A DNA stretch of 64,000 nucleotides, taken from assembly GCF_036898095.1 (NCBI RefSeq), contig NC_090731.1:146361582-146425581 (forward strand), in the 5' to 3' direction. Both the position numbers and the translations under genes were made by a program. Positions within the stretch are counted from its first letter, which is position 1; each line of letters starts with the position of its first letter. Under the pieces are notes generated by a model. The model worked only from the letters and a program-made list of their open reading frames with translations, was not told where the DNA came from and did not search any database. This stretch comes from Palaemon carinicauda (lineage: Eukaryota; Arthropoda; Malacostraca; Decapoda; Palaemonidae). Positions 44,266-54,577 of this stretch are shown here, piece by piece.

Positions 44266-46689
44266 ATGGCTGACCCTTCTCAAGTCCCTAAATTCAGGAA
44301 GTGTAATGCTAGGGACTGTTCAAGGCGTCTTCCGAAGGCCTCTATCGATCCTCACACCGTTTGTTCCAATTGTCGGGATAAAACCTGTCAATTGGAAGAT
44401 CGATGTGAGGAATGCGTTGGGCTTTCGGAATTCGATTTTATCGAATTCCAGAAATATACACGTAGGCTAGAGAGAGATAGAGTCAGGAGAAGTTCGTCTC
44501 GCTCCGTTGAATTTTCCTCTCCTCATGCCACACAACCTATTCCTTCCCCTGTAGTGGTTGCTCCTGATCCCCCTTCTAGCACTCAAGAACCTTCGATGGC
44601 AGATATGATGCGTGCCATCCAAGCTCTGGGTGAGAGAGTCGAGTCCTTGGCTAGTGACCGTAACCAGCTCATGGCAGACGTCAAGGAGCTGAAGTGTAAG
44701 AGTGCAGTGGGTAGTGATAAAGTGAGTGATAGTGTTGTGGATAGTGTTGCGCTTGAGGGTTCGTCTGTTCGTGCCTGTCGTCCTCCCAGTCCGGGACCTC
44801 TTGCAAGCTCCCAAGTCCAGGGGAGAAGCAATGTCGTACGACCAAAGGGTTCGAGAGGCTTTAATCAGCGAACAGACGTTCCCTCCGTGGTTTCGGGCGT
44901 ATCTACCCAAGATCGCCCCACCCACACAAAGACGAGAGAGCCCATTTATTCCTCGTCTGCGGAAGAGGTTTCTCGTAAGAAACCATGGACCAAGGTCTCG
45001 CGGCCTCTTAAGCGCAAGTCGGTCCCTTCCGCGCAAGTCCAACGGCCCAGTTGTAGCCACTGGGTCAGTTCGGACTCGCTGCAGTCTTCCGACGACTGCT
45101 CACCTCCTAAGAGAGGCAAAGCGGTACCGCATCAGGCAGTCACACCGTCTGTTGCCGCACCTGCTCCTGTAGACCCTAAGTGGTCTTTGCTGCAGACCAT
45201 GCAGTCTCAGTTAACGTCATTGATGCAGGACTTTCGTGCGGAGAAGGTTGACGCTGCACCAACCTCTAGCCTACAACCACCCACGGTTGTGCGTCCTGTG
45301 GACGCTGAGGCGACCTTCTGCCGCACTCCAGCTGAGAGAGTCCCGCCACCCATGCGTTCCAGTGTACCCTGCCAGCCGCATGTTGACGTTCAGCGACGCA
45401 CGGAACCTTCCGTTGACGTTCGCGAGGTACAACAACAGTCTAAGTTGTTTTGTTTTGACGCGGTGCGTCAACCTCCGCAACCCAGTGTGGTTACCTCTGC
45501 TCGCCCACATCAGACTAGACAGTCTGGAGTAGACGCTATGCGTCCCCGCGCTGCTATGGTTGTTGCCAGTTCACAGACTGGGCAACAGTTCCATGACGTT
45601 GCGTCCGGTTCAGTCACGCGTGCACCCGTGCTGCCGGACTCAGCTGACCAGCCGATTCCTACTCCTTTGCCGCTTCCTCCTCAATTCTCAGATGATGGAC
45701 TCTCTGATGATGACGACGCGGCACACATTGATGACCCACATACGGACCTTGACGAACCCAAGACCACGCAACCCTCTTTGGACTTTAGAAAAGTTCTTGC
45801 TCTGTTCAAAGAGATGTATCCGGACCAGTTTGTGTCTGCGGCTCCACGCTCTCCTCCGTCAGAGTTTGCTTTAGGTACGCAGTCATCCGCGCCTGCCTTT
45901 ACGAAACTCGTCCTCGCCCGCTCGTCCAAGAGAGCTTTACGAGTTTTAGGAGATTGGATGCAGTCCAAAAAGAACCTAGGGAAGACAGCGTTTACGTTTC
46001 CCCCTGCGAAACTCTCTTCCAGATCGAGCGTCTGGTATGCCACGGGAGAAGTTCTCGGCTTGGGAGTTCCTGCCTCTGCCCAGGGCGACTTCTCAAGTCT
46101 GGTAGACTCTCCCCGCAGGCTAGCCATGAGACGCTCTAAGATATGCTGGTCTCCTTCGGACCTAGACCATCTGTTGAAAGGAGTATTTAGAGCCTTCGAG
46201 GTCTTTAACTTTTTGGACTGGTGTCTGGGAGCTTTGAGCAGGAAGATCTCCCCGTCTGACAAGGAATCTTCCTTGCTCATAATGTCCTGCATGGACAAGG
46301 CCATACGTGACGGATCTAGTGAGCTTGCGGCTTCGTTCGTATCCGGGGTCCTCAAGAAACGGGAGAACCTTTGCTCTTTCCTGTCAGCTGGAGTAACACC
46401 GTGTCAGAGATCAGAACTTCTTTTTGCTCCTCTCTCAAAGTGCCTTTTTCCAGAGGACTTGATTAAGGAGATTGCTGCCTCTTTGATTCAGAAGGACACC
46501 CATGACCTGGTTGCGTCCTCTGCCCGCAAAGCCACCCCTTTGCCTACCTTGTCAAAACCCAGGATGGACACTCCAGCGTCCAGATTCATTCCGCCCTTTC
46601 GTGGCAGAGCCTCCAGCAGAGGAGGTGCTCGTGCCGAAGGGAGACGTGGGAAGAAGAAAGGTACCAAGGCCTTTAAAGGCAGAGTCTGA
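44266..46689 (+). CDS. gag-like structural protein of C3, 807 aa, intact
   Basis: Putative RNA-binding and particle protein, ORF1 of the element. The ATG at 44266 opens MADPSQVPKFRKC, conserved in B1, C1 and C2. Cys13, Cys18, Cys33, Cys36, Cys41, Cys47 and Cys50 around DPHTVC (28-33) look like a zinc-binding module shared by all three families. Residues about 108-140 form a coiled coil (MMRAIQALGERVESLASD). A Ser/Arg-rich linker and a Pro/Gln/Val-rich middle follow, then a conserved helical domain at about 510-780 (APRSPPSEFALG, VLGLGVPASAQGDFSS, KKRENLCSFLSAGVTP) and a basic tail ending RRGKKKGTKAFKGRV. The stop at 46689 lies 188 bases inside the RT frame, which is +1. Function is by analogy with DIRS ORF1. 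Confidence 0.85.
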   Translation: MADPSQVPKFRKCNARDCSRRLPKASIDPHTVCSNCRDKTCQLEDRCEECVGLSEFDFIEFQKYTRRLERDRVRRSSSRSVEFSSPHATQPIPSPVVVAPDPPSSTQEPSMADMMRAIQALGERVESLASDRNQLMADVKELKCKSAVGSDKVSDSVVDSVALEGSSVRACRPPSPGPLASSQVQGRSNVVRPKGSRGFNQRTDVPSVVSGVSTQDRPTHTKTREPIYSSSAEEVSRKKPWTKVSRPLKRKSVPSAQVQRPSCSHWVSSDSLQSSDDCSPPKRGKAVPHQAVTPSVAAPAPVDPKWSLLQTMQSQLTSLMQDFRAEKVDAAPTSSLQPPTVVRPVDAEATFCRTPAERVPPPMRSSVPCQPHVDVQRRTEPSVDVREVQQQSKLFCFDAVRQPPQPSVVTSARPHQTRQSGVDAMRPRAAMVVASSQTGQQFHDVASGSVTRAPVLPDSADQPIPTPLPLPPQFSDDGLSDDDDAAHIDDPHTDLDEPKTTQPSLDFRKVLALFKEMYPDQFVSAAPRSPPSEFALGTQSSAPAFTKLVLARSSKRALRVLGDWMQSKKNLGKTAFTFPPAKLSSRSSVWYATGEVLGLGVPASAQGDFSSLVDSPRRLAMRRSKICWSPSDLDHLLKGVFRAFEVFNFLDWCLGALSRKISPSDKESSLLIMSCMDKAIRDGSSELAASFVSGVLKKRENLCSFLSAGVTPCQRSELLFAPLSKCLFPEDLIKEIAASLIQKDTHDLVASSARKATPLPTLSKPRMDTPASRFIPPFRGRASSRGGARAEGRRGKKKGTKAFKGRV

Positions 46690-48685
46690 CTGCCTCCTTC
46701 TTCAGACAGCAGTGGGAGCCAGACTCAAGAACTTCTGGCAGACCTGGGAGAAAAGAGGCGCAGATGCACAATCTGTGAAGTTGCTCAGAGAAGGGTACAA
46801 GATCCCGTTTGTACGCAAACCCCCTCTAGCAACGTCTCCCATCGATCTCTCTCCCAGGTACAGAGAGGAAGACAAGAGACGAGCTTTGAAGCAGGAGGTG
46901 TCTCTCTTACTAGAAAAGGGAGCGGTAGTCAAAGTCCGGGACCATCAATCCCCGGGCTTCTACAACCGTCTCTTCTTAGTGGTAAAGAAGACAGGAGGGT
47001 GGAGGCCGGTGCTAGACGTCAGTGCGCTGAATGTCTTTGTCACAAAGCAGACGTTCGCCATGGAGACCACAAAGTCCGTTCTAGCAGCGGTCAGAAAGGA
47101 AGACTGGATGGTCTCTTTAGACCTAAGGGACGCATACTTTCACGTCCCCATCCACCCAGACTCCCAACCTTTTCTGAGATTCGTTTACGAAAAGGTTGTC
47201 TACCAATTTCAAGCCCTGTGCTTTGGCCTAAGCACAGCTCCTCTTGTGTTTACGAGGCTGATGAGGAATATAGCCAAATTCCTTCATTTAGCGGACATCA
47301 GAGCCTCCCTCTATTTGGACGACTGGCTTCTAAGAGCTTCTTCTAGTCGTCGCTGTCTGGAGAATCTAAAGTGGACTCTAGATCTGATCAAGGAATTGGG
47401 TCTCCTGGTCAATATGGAAAAGTCTCAACTGGTCCCATCCCAAACTATTGTGTATTTAGGGATGGAGATTCACAGTCAAGCTTTTCGGGCTTTTCCGTCG
47501 GCCCCCAGAACAAGTCAAGCCCAGGTATGCATCCAGAACATGCTGAAGAAGGAACGATGTTCAGTCAGACAGTGGATGAGTCTGATAGGGACGTTATCAT
47601 CCCTGGAACAGTTCGTTTCGTTAGGGAGACTACACCTCCGTCCCCTTCAATTTCACCTAGCTGTTTACTGGAAAAAGGACAAGACGCTAGAAGCGGTCTC
47701 GATCCCCATTTCCGAGAAGATGAAGTCGTCCCTGACTTGGTGGAAGGACAGTATCAGCCTCAGAGAGGGTCTGCCCCTGGCTGTTCAGACCCCCAACCAC
47801 GTTCTCTTCTCGGACGCATCGGACACGGGCTGGGGTGCGACATTAGACGGTCGGGAATGCTCGGGAACTTGGAACTCGAATCAAAGAACGTTACATATCA
47901 ACTGCAAGGAGCTACTGGCAGTTCATCTGGCCTTGAAAAGCTTCAAGTCCCTCCTTCAAGGCAAGGTGGTGGAGGTGAACTCGGACAACACCACGGCTTT
48001 GGCGTACATCTCCAAGCAAGGAGGGACCCATTCTATGACGTTGTACGAGATCGCAAGGGACCTCCTCACCTGGTCAAAAGATCTAAACCTTTCTCTAGTA
48101 ACGAGGTTCATCCAAGGCAACTTGAATGTCATGGCAGATTGCCTCAGTCGGAAGGGACAAATCATTCCAACAGAATGGACCCTACACAAGGATGTGTGCA
48201 AGAGACTGTGGGCCACATGGGGCCAGCCTACCATAGATCTCTTCGCAACCTCGATGACCAAGAGGCTCCCAATATATTGCTCACCAATCCCGGACCCAGC
48301 AGCAGTTCATATAGATGCCTTTCTACTGGATTGGTCACATCTAGACCTATATGCATTCCCCCCGTTCAAGATTGTCAACAAGGTACTGCAGAAGTTCGCC
48401 TCTCACGAAGGGACAAGGTTGACGTTAGTTGCTCCCCTCTGGCCCGCGAGAGAATGGTTCACCGAGGTACTTCAATGGCTAGTGGACGTTCCCAGAACTC
48501 TTCCTCTAAGGGTGGACCTTCTACGTCAGCCACACGTAAAGAAGGTACACCAAGGCCTCCACGCTCTTCGTCTGACTGCCTTCAGACTATCGAAAGACTC
48601 TCTAGAGCTAGAGGCTTTTCGAAGGAGGCAGCCAGGGCGATTGCTAGAGCAAGGAGGACATCCACTCTTAGAGTCTACCAGTTGA
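46502..48685 (+). CDS. Reverse transcriptase-RNase H-methyltransferase-like polyprotein of C3, 727 aa, intact
   Basis: Copies element RNA to DNA and removes the RNA strand. The N-terminus overlaps gag in the +1 frame. The first ATG is 46502; C1 lacks a Met at the same place, so initiation may instead use frameshifting. RT: GGWRPVLDVSALN, DWMVSLDLRDAYFHVPIHP, FGLSTAPLVF and YLDD at 47312-47323. RNase H: LFSDASDTGWG, NCKELLAVHLALK and NSDNTTALAY. Last comes a domain with PTIDLFATSM, HIDAFLLDW, YAFPPF (FPPF at 48356-48367) and APLWPAREWF, which fits the Dam-type methyltransferase domain known downstream of RNase H in DIRS elements; FPPF is atypical for catalysis. The C-terminal end overlaps the recombinase frame by about 210 bases. 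Confidence 0.9.
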   Translation: MTWLRPLPAKPPLCLPCQNPGWTLQRPDSFRPFVAEPPAEEVLVPKGDVGRRKVPRPLKAESDCLLLQTAVGARLKNFWQTWEKRGADAQSVKLLREGYKIPFVRKPPLATSPIDLSPRYREEDKRRALKQEVSLLLEKGAVVKVRDHQSPGFYNRLFLVVKKTGGWRPVLDVSALNVFVTKQTFAMETTKSVLAAVRKEDWMVSLDLRDAYFHVPIHPDSQPFLRFVYEKVVYQFQALCFGLSTAPLVFTRLMRNIAKFLHLADIRASLYLDDWLLRASSSRRCLENLKWTLDLIKELGLLVNMEKSQLVPSQTIVYLGMEIHSQAFRAFPSAPRTSQAQVCIQNMLKKERCSVRQWMSLIGTLSSLEQFVSLGRLHLRPLQFHLAVYWKKDKTLEAVSIPISEKMKSSLTWWKDSISLREGLPLAVQTPNHVLFSDASDTGWGATLDGRECSGTWNSNQRTLHINCKELLAVHLALKSFKSLLQGKVVEVNSDNTTALAYISKQGGTHSMTLYEIARDLLTWSKDLNLSLVTRFIQGNLNVMADCLSRKGQIIPTEWTLHKDVCKRLWATWGQPTIDLFATSMTKRLPIYCSPIPDPAAVHIDAFLLDWSHLDLYAFPPFKIVNKVLQKFASHEGTRLTLVAPLWPAREWFTEVLQWLVDVPRTLPLRVDLLRQPHVKKVHQGLHALRLTAFRLSKDSLELEAFRRRQPGRLLEQGGHPLLESTS

Positions 48686-49647
48686 AGTGGGAAGTCTTCC
48701 GAAACTGGTGCAAGTCAGTATCTGTATCCTCGACCAGTACCTCTGTAACCCAAATAGCTGACTTCCTATTATACCTGAGGAAAGAAAGATCTCTTTCAGC
48801 TCCCACTATCAAAGGTTACAGAAGCATGTTGGCATCAGTCTTCCGTCACAGAGGCTTAGATCTTTCCAACAACAAAGATCTACAGGACCTCCTTAAGTCT
48901 TTTGAGACCACGAAGGAGCGTCGTTTGGCTACACCTGGTTGGAATTTAGACGTGGTACTAAGATTCCTTATGTCAGAAAGGTTCGAGCCACTACAATCAG
49001 CCTCCTTTAAAGATCTCACTTTAAAGACTCTTTTCCTGGTTTGCTTGGCCACAGCTAAAAGAGTCAGTGAGATTCACGCCTTCAGCAGGAACATCGGATT
49101 TTCATCTGAAACGGCTACATGTTCTTTACAGCTTGGTTTTCTAGCCAAAAACGAGCTACCTTCTCGTCCTTGGCCGAAATCGTTCGATATTCCAAGCCTT
49201 TCAAATATGGTTGGAAATGAACTAGAAAGAGTCTTATGCCCTGTTAGAGCTCTTAAGTTCTATTTAAGACGAACTAAACCTTTACGAGGACAGTCAGAAG
49301 CTTTATGGTGTTCTATTAAGAAACCTTCTTTGCCTATGTCAAAGAATGCTTTATCCTATTATATCAGACTGTTGATACGAGAAGCTCATTCCCATCTGAG
49401 TGAGGAAGACCAAGCTTTGCTGAAGGTAAGGACACATGAAGTTAGAGCTGTCGCAACTTCAGTGGCCTTTAAACAAAATAGATCTCTGCAGAGTATAATG
49501 GACGCAACCTATTGGAGAAGCAAGTCAGTGTTCGCGTCTTTTTATCTTAAAGATGTCCAGTCTCTTTACGAGAACTGCTACACCCTGGGACCATTCGTAG
49601 CAGCGAGTGCAGTAGTGGGTGAGGGCTCAACCACTACATTCCCCTAA
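48475..49647 (+). CDS. Tyrosine recombinase (integrase) of C3, 390 aa, intact
   Basis: Integrates the circular DNA copy by phage-lambda-type strand exchange. I chose the Met in TSMASGRSQ (48475) because the same Met exists in C1 and C2 and gives 390 residues in both C2 and C3; the Met at 48454 is an alternative. The SAM-like core-binding domain starts CLQTIERLSRARGFSKEAA and includes TIKGYRSMLASVFRHRG. Catalytic residues: Arg in TAKRVSEIH (49060-49062), His and Arg in THEVRAVAT (His 49435-49437, Arg 49444-49446) and nucleophile Tyr in ASFYLKDV (49543-49545). It ends VGEGSTTTFP. It is in -1 relative to RT, and the same frame is open far upstream (from about 47371) over the RT coding region. 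Confidence 0.92.
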   Translation: MASGRSQNSSSKGGPSTSATRKEGTPRPPRSSSDCLQTIERLSRARGFSKEAARAIARARRTSTLRVYQLKWEVFRNWCKSVSVSSTSTSVTQIADFLLYLRKERSLSAPTIKGYRSMLASVFRHRGLDLSNNKDLQDLLKSFETTKERRLATPGWNLDVVLRFLMSERFEPLQSASFKDLTLKTLFLVCLATAKRVSEIHAFSRNIGFSSETATCSLQLGFLAKNELPSRPWPKSFDIPSLSNMVGNELERVLCPVRALKFYLRRTKPLRGQSEALWCSIKKPSLPMSKNALSYYIRLLIREAHSHLSEEDQALLKVRTHEVRAVATSVAFKQNRSLQSIMDATYWRSKSVFASFYLKDVQSLYENCYTLGPFVAASAVVGEGSTTTFP

Positions 49648-50054
49648 TTCCATAACCTTTTTAATCTTTCTCTTGAAATGTTTTTTATTGTTGTTTTTGG
49701 GTTGTCCGGAAGGCTAAGAAGCCTTTCGCATCCTGGTTGATTTGGCGGGTGGTCAAATTCTTTTCTTGAGAAGCGCCTAGATTAGAGGTTTTGATGAGGT
49801 CCTGTAGTATGGGTTGCAACCCTTGATACTTCAGCTCCTAGGGGTCGCTCAGCATCCTAAGAGGATCGCGAGGCTCCGTAAGGAAGACGTACTTAAAAAG
49901 GCAGAGTAATTGTTCAAGTCGACTTCCTTACCAGGTACTTATTTATTTTATGTTTGTTATTTTGAATAACTGCTAAAATGAAATAAAAAATCCTTAGCTC
50001 ATAATAATGTAAACATTTATTGCTGGTCTCTACCCACCCCCCTGGGTGTGAATC
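49648..50054 (+). other. 3' untranslated segment of C3
   Basis: Non-coding, with blocks shared with C1 and C2 (GATTTGGCGGGTGGTCAAA, GATGAGGTCCTGT, TGGTCTCTACCCACC). Confidence 0.7.
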
Positions 50055-50147
50055 AGCTTATATAATCACCGGCTAAGTTTAATATTGAAAAATGTTATTT
50101 TTATAATAAAATAAATTTTTGAATATACTTACCCGGTGATTATATAT
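50055..50147. repeat. ICR of C3
   Basis: Near-palindrome TATATAATCACCGGCTAAG...CTTACCCGGTGATTATATA. Its reverse complement equals the C3 right end joined to the C3 left end. Confidence 0.88.
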
Positions 50148-50192
50148 TAAAGGACCCTCCCTTCCTCCCCAATAGAGACCCAGTGGACCGAG

Positions 50193-50394
50193 GAGAAAAT
50201 TGAGTTCTGTGTTTACATTGAGTACTGAGTACCTGCACGACAGATGGCGCTGTTGAAGTACACCCCCTACCTGCATAGCGATCGCTGGCGGATTTTGAAC
50301 GTAGAGTTTTCTGTCGAGCAGCAGAGCTGCAGCTTATATAATCACCGGGTAAGTATATTCAAAAATTTATTTTATTATAAAGATAACATTTTTT
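50193..50394. repeat. Right inverted terminal repeat of C3
   Basis: Inverse of 43887-44060, identical by eye over the shared part, with a 25-30 base outer extension (TATTCAAAAATTTATTTTAT and following). Confidence 0.9.
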
Positions 50395-50599
50395 AGAAAA
50401 TATTTTAAGAAAGATATTCTTTGAATAGTCTTCGTGCTGTTTTTTCAAAGATGAACTAACGTTTGGTTTATTTATGCTACGCAGTTTGCGCTCTATCGTT
50501 ACGATAGAGAAAGAGAGAATCACGGTTTCACTTTGCAGAAAGAGTAAATCGATTTTGACGTTTTGTTCATTCTTCTTTCAAACTGAAGTGTTTTAAATA
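50395..50599. other. Segment X, middle part
   Basis: No gene. Contains CTATCGTTACGATAG, a short palindrome. Interrupted at 50598-50599 (TA) by the small DNA transposon. Confidence 0.4.
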
Positions 50600-51328
<729 letters not shown>

Positions 51329-51330
51329 TA

Positions 51331-51925
51331 CTAATTTAAAGGAACTTGTTAATTTTCAATTTCTTAGTCCTTTCAGTTTTTTCCTTTGGTCAAATAACCT
51401 GTTTATTGACGAAGGGTGAGTGGGCAATTCTCTTGTGTGTGACAAGAGAGAGAGAGAGACGGAGAGGGAGAGAGAAAGAGAGAACGATCCGATCTTTATT
51501 CTCGTCCCAAGTAAGGAGTTTGGGAGCGAGTAACGTTGTTCTCGATTCAATTTTTTACTCTCGTCCCTAGTCTCTGTACGGGGAGAAAGGATAAAACGTT
51601 TTTAGTTTTAATTCTCGTCCCAAGGCACTGTACGGTGAGAGATTGAAAACGTAGTCTTTAGTGAACTAGAGTTTAGTCTCCTCCCCAGTCACTGATCCTT
51701 TTTAACTTTATATATTTCCGTTTATTCGATATATATGTATTTTTTTTTTTTATTTTTGCATGTGTGTTTCATTTTGTACTAATGTGCTTACATTATACGA
51801 CTCATTTCGCAATTATAACCTTTTGATGTAAGGGAGAATTGCGTGCTTCAGGTAGATATCAGTTTTATTCATGCCTAATGTGAAATTATTGAAAAATACG
51901 ATATCAGTGAAGTGGGTGCTAGAAA
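51331..51925. repeat. Segment X, right part, with (GA)n and degenerate 60-bp repeats
   Basis: (GA)n at 51445-51484, then three or four degenerate units of about 60 bases marked by CTCGTCCCA and CTGTACGG (51498-51700). No gene. The C2 gag resumes at about 51926. Confidence 0.6.
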
Positions 51926-53518
51926 ACATGTGCTGTGTTGCGGAGGGTTCGTTTGTTCGTGCTTGTCACTTGCCTAGTCCGAGACCTCTTTCAGGCTCCC
52001 ATGCACCAGGGAGAAGGAATGTCGTAGGACCTAAGGGAGTGAGGAGTGTAAACCAACGAACAGACGTTCCCTCAAAGGTATCAGACGTTGCTCGGCAAGC
52101 ACGTCCTTGCCATAAGACAGGAGAGACGAAGTTTCTCCTCGTCATCCGAAGACTTTTCGCAAAAGAAACCTTGGCGCAAGGTTTCTAGACCCTTTAAGCG
52201 AAAGTCAGTCCCTTCAGGACAGGTCCAGCGTCCTGGCTGTAGCCATGGGGACAGCTCTGACCCTTTGCAGTCGTCGGAAGACGGTTCGCCTAATAAACGC
52301 AAGCGTAACACGGGGTCCGAGGGTCGTGGTAAAGGCAATGTTTTGCCAACACAGACGTTACCGTCGTCTCGGCCCGTTCCGACTCCCGTTGATCCTAAAT
52401 GGGTTGTCCTGCAGGACATGCAGACTAAGCTTGCCTCCCTTATGGAGAAGTATGACGTTGAGCAGTTTCACGATGAACCTTCGCTTTCGAGTCGCCGTTA
52501 CGCTAAACGAGACTCTGGCCGTCAGCCGCCCAAACGAGCATTTACTTGTCCTTTTGACGTTATGAAACGTGATGTCGGTAGTTTGTCACGTCAGTCACGT
52601 GACTTGGATCCTCACTCGCTGCAGTCCCGTGTTGACTTTCAGCCGCTGCCGCAGCCTCGTGTTGACGTTCAGCCGCTGCCGCAGTCTCGTGTTGACGTTC
52701 AGGACGTTCGCCAACCAGCTCAGTTGCCTTGTTTTGACGTTGAGCGTCAAGCACCGCAGGCAAGGGTTGTTTTGACTGCTCAGTCTAGGCAGTCAAGGCA
52801 GTCTCGACTTGACGTCGAGCGTCCATCAACTCCTGTTGTTGTTGCTGGTCAGTCCTTTCAGCAGCGACATGACGTCGCTTCCTTGACTGCTACTGCTGCT
52901 CCTTTGCGTGTGGACTTTGCCTGTCAAGCATTGCCACCGCGGCAGGTCTCTCCTTTTCATGAGACTCGGCAATTGTCGGACGAGGTTCCTTCAGATGAGG
53001 AAGTTGCTGATCCCCCTCCTACTGATATTCCTTTGGGGACTTTGTCAGACGGAGAGGAGCCTAAAGCTGCTCAGCCCTCTATGGACTTTAAAAAAATCAT
53101 GCTGAATTTTAAAGATCTTTGTCCGGACCATTTTGTAACTGCTGCTCCTCGTTCGCCTTCGTCAGAGTTTACACTAGGCCTAGCTACTTCGGAGCCGTTG
53201 TTTTCTAAGCTAGTGCTCTCTCGCTCTTCTAAGAGAGCTTTACGTTTGCTAGGCGACTGGTTGATCACCAGGAGGAGTTTGGGGGAGACAGCCTTTGCTT
53301 TCCCTCCTTTTAAACTGGCTTATAGAGCGAGCGTCTGGTATGACACGGGAGAAGTTCTCGGCTTGGGAGTTCCTGCCTCTGCCCAGGGAGACTTCTCAAG
53401 CCTCATAGACTCTCCCCGTCGCCTGGCCATGAGACGCTCCAAGATTTTATGGTCGGCTTCAGAGCTAGACCATCTCCTGTTAGGAGTTTTTCGAGCGTTT
53501 GAAGTTTTGCTGTACAAT
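51926..53518 (+). pseudogene. gag-like protein of C2, N- and C-truncated
   Basis: Resumes with EGSFVRACHLPSP. A frame change near 52130 leads to a frame open to 53560. It contains the gag repeat block (SRVDVQPLPQ-type, 52620-52720), the acidic DEVPSDEEV segment and the conserved domain (APRSPSSEFTLG, GLGVPASAQGDFSS). Similarity stops at about 53518 (FRAFEVL), where about 700 bases of gag 3' end and RT 5' end are deleted. Confidence 0.75.
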
Positions 53519-53530
53519 TATGTCATGCAT

Positions 53531-53636
53531 GAACAAGGCTATCAGGGATGGCTCCAATGATCTGACAGCCACGTTCTCTGCAGGAACAAAGCTATCAGGG
53601 ATGGCTCCAATGATTTGGCAGCCACGTTCACTGCAG
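53531..53636 (+). repeat. 53-bp tandem duplication at the C2 deletion point
   Basis: Copies 53531-53583 and 53584-53636 (GAACAARGCTATCAGGG...CTGCAG) differ at a few bases. They derive from the gag segment encoding MDKAIRDGSNELAATF in C1. Confidence 0.88.
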
Positions 53637-53654
53637 GAGTACTTAAGATGTAAG

Positions 53655-54565
53655 TGCGCTCAATGTGTTCATTGTCAAGACAAACTTCACGATGAAGACT
53701 ACCAAATCTGTCTTGGCAGCATTAAGGGAAGGCGACTGGATGGTCTCTCTCGACCTTCAGGATGCATACTTCCACATCCCGATTCATCCAAACTTTCAAC
53801 AACATCTGAGGTTTGTGGACGGGAAAGTAATGTACCAATGTCGAGCACTGTACTTCGAGCTCATTCCTGCTCCTCTTGTTTTTACAAGGCCCTTGCAAAA
53901 TGTAGCAAGCTTTCTACATTTTTTGAGGATTCAGAGCCTCCCTTTATTTTGACGACTGGCTAATCAGGGCGTCGTCATTATATCGCTGTCTGGAGAGCCT
54001 CTAATGGACATTAGACCTAACCAAGGAGCTAGGTCTCATAGTGAACGTAGAGAAGTCGTAACTTACAGTACCCCATCCCAGACTATTCTTTATTTGGGAA
54101 TGGAGATACAGTGTCTGATTTTTCGGGCCTTTTCGTCTCCCGCAAGAATGGAACAAGCTCTGTTAAAAGTCCTTCACTTGCAAGAGAAAAACAGTTGCTC
54201 TGTAAGAGTTTGAACTAGCCTCGTGGGAACTCTTTCATCGCTGGAGTAGTTTTTCTCTCTGGGGAGACTCAACCTATGCCCTCTCCAATTTCACCTAAAC
54301 CATTGGAACAAGGAGAAGGGCTTAGAGAGTATCTCTTTCCCAATCTCCAACTCAGTCTAGACATGTCTGACTTGGTGGGACAGCAACATCAGACTTCGAG
54401 AAGGTCTTTCTCTTGCGATCAAGAACCCAAACCATGTGTTGTTTTCAGATGCATCGGATTTGGGTTAGGGAGCTCCACTGGACAGTCTGGAATGCTCGGG
54501 TCTTTGATCCACGGATCAGAAGGAACTCCATTTAAGGCAAGTAACATCTCTCCTTTGGCGAGATT
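53655..54565 (+). pseudogene. RT and RNase H remnant of C2
   Basis: Starts at SALNVFIVKTNF. DWMVSLDLQDAYFHIPIHP is intact. Motif B is degraded (FELIPAPLVF), and the YLDD site is lost at a stop (about 53950). RNase H is partly recognisable (PNHVLFSDASDLG frame near 54430), and its second half is deleted near 54540. Confidence 0.72.
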
Positions 54566-54577
54566 TGTGCAAGGAAA

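Larger units (their letters stand above)
43887..50394 (+). mobile_element. DIRS1-like retrotransposon C3 (family C), structurally intact
   Basis: A 6.5-kb element with left terminal repeat 43887-44060, gag 44266-46689, RT ORF 46502-48685, recombinase 48475-49647, ICR 50055-50147 and right terminal repeat 50193-50394. All three frames are open. From CGGTGATTATATAAGC inward the two terminal repeats look identical over about 150 bases. The repeat sequence differs from C1 and C2, marking a subfamily. It is the best candidate here for a recently active copy. Confidence 0.92.

Noticed and set aside
44467..45060. 197-codon minus-strand frame
   Set aside because: Mirror of the intact C3 gag coding strand with no independent motif.
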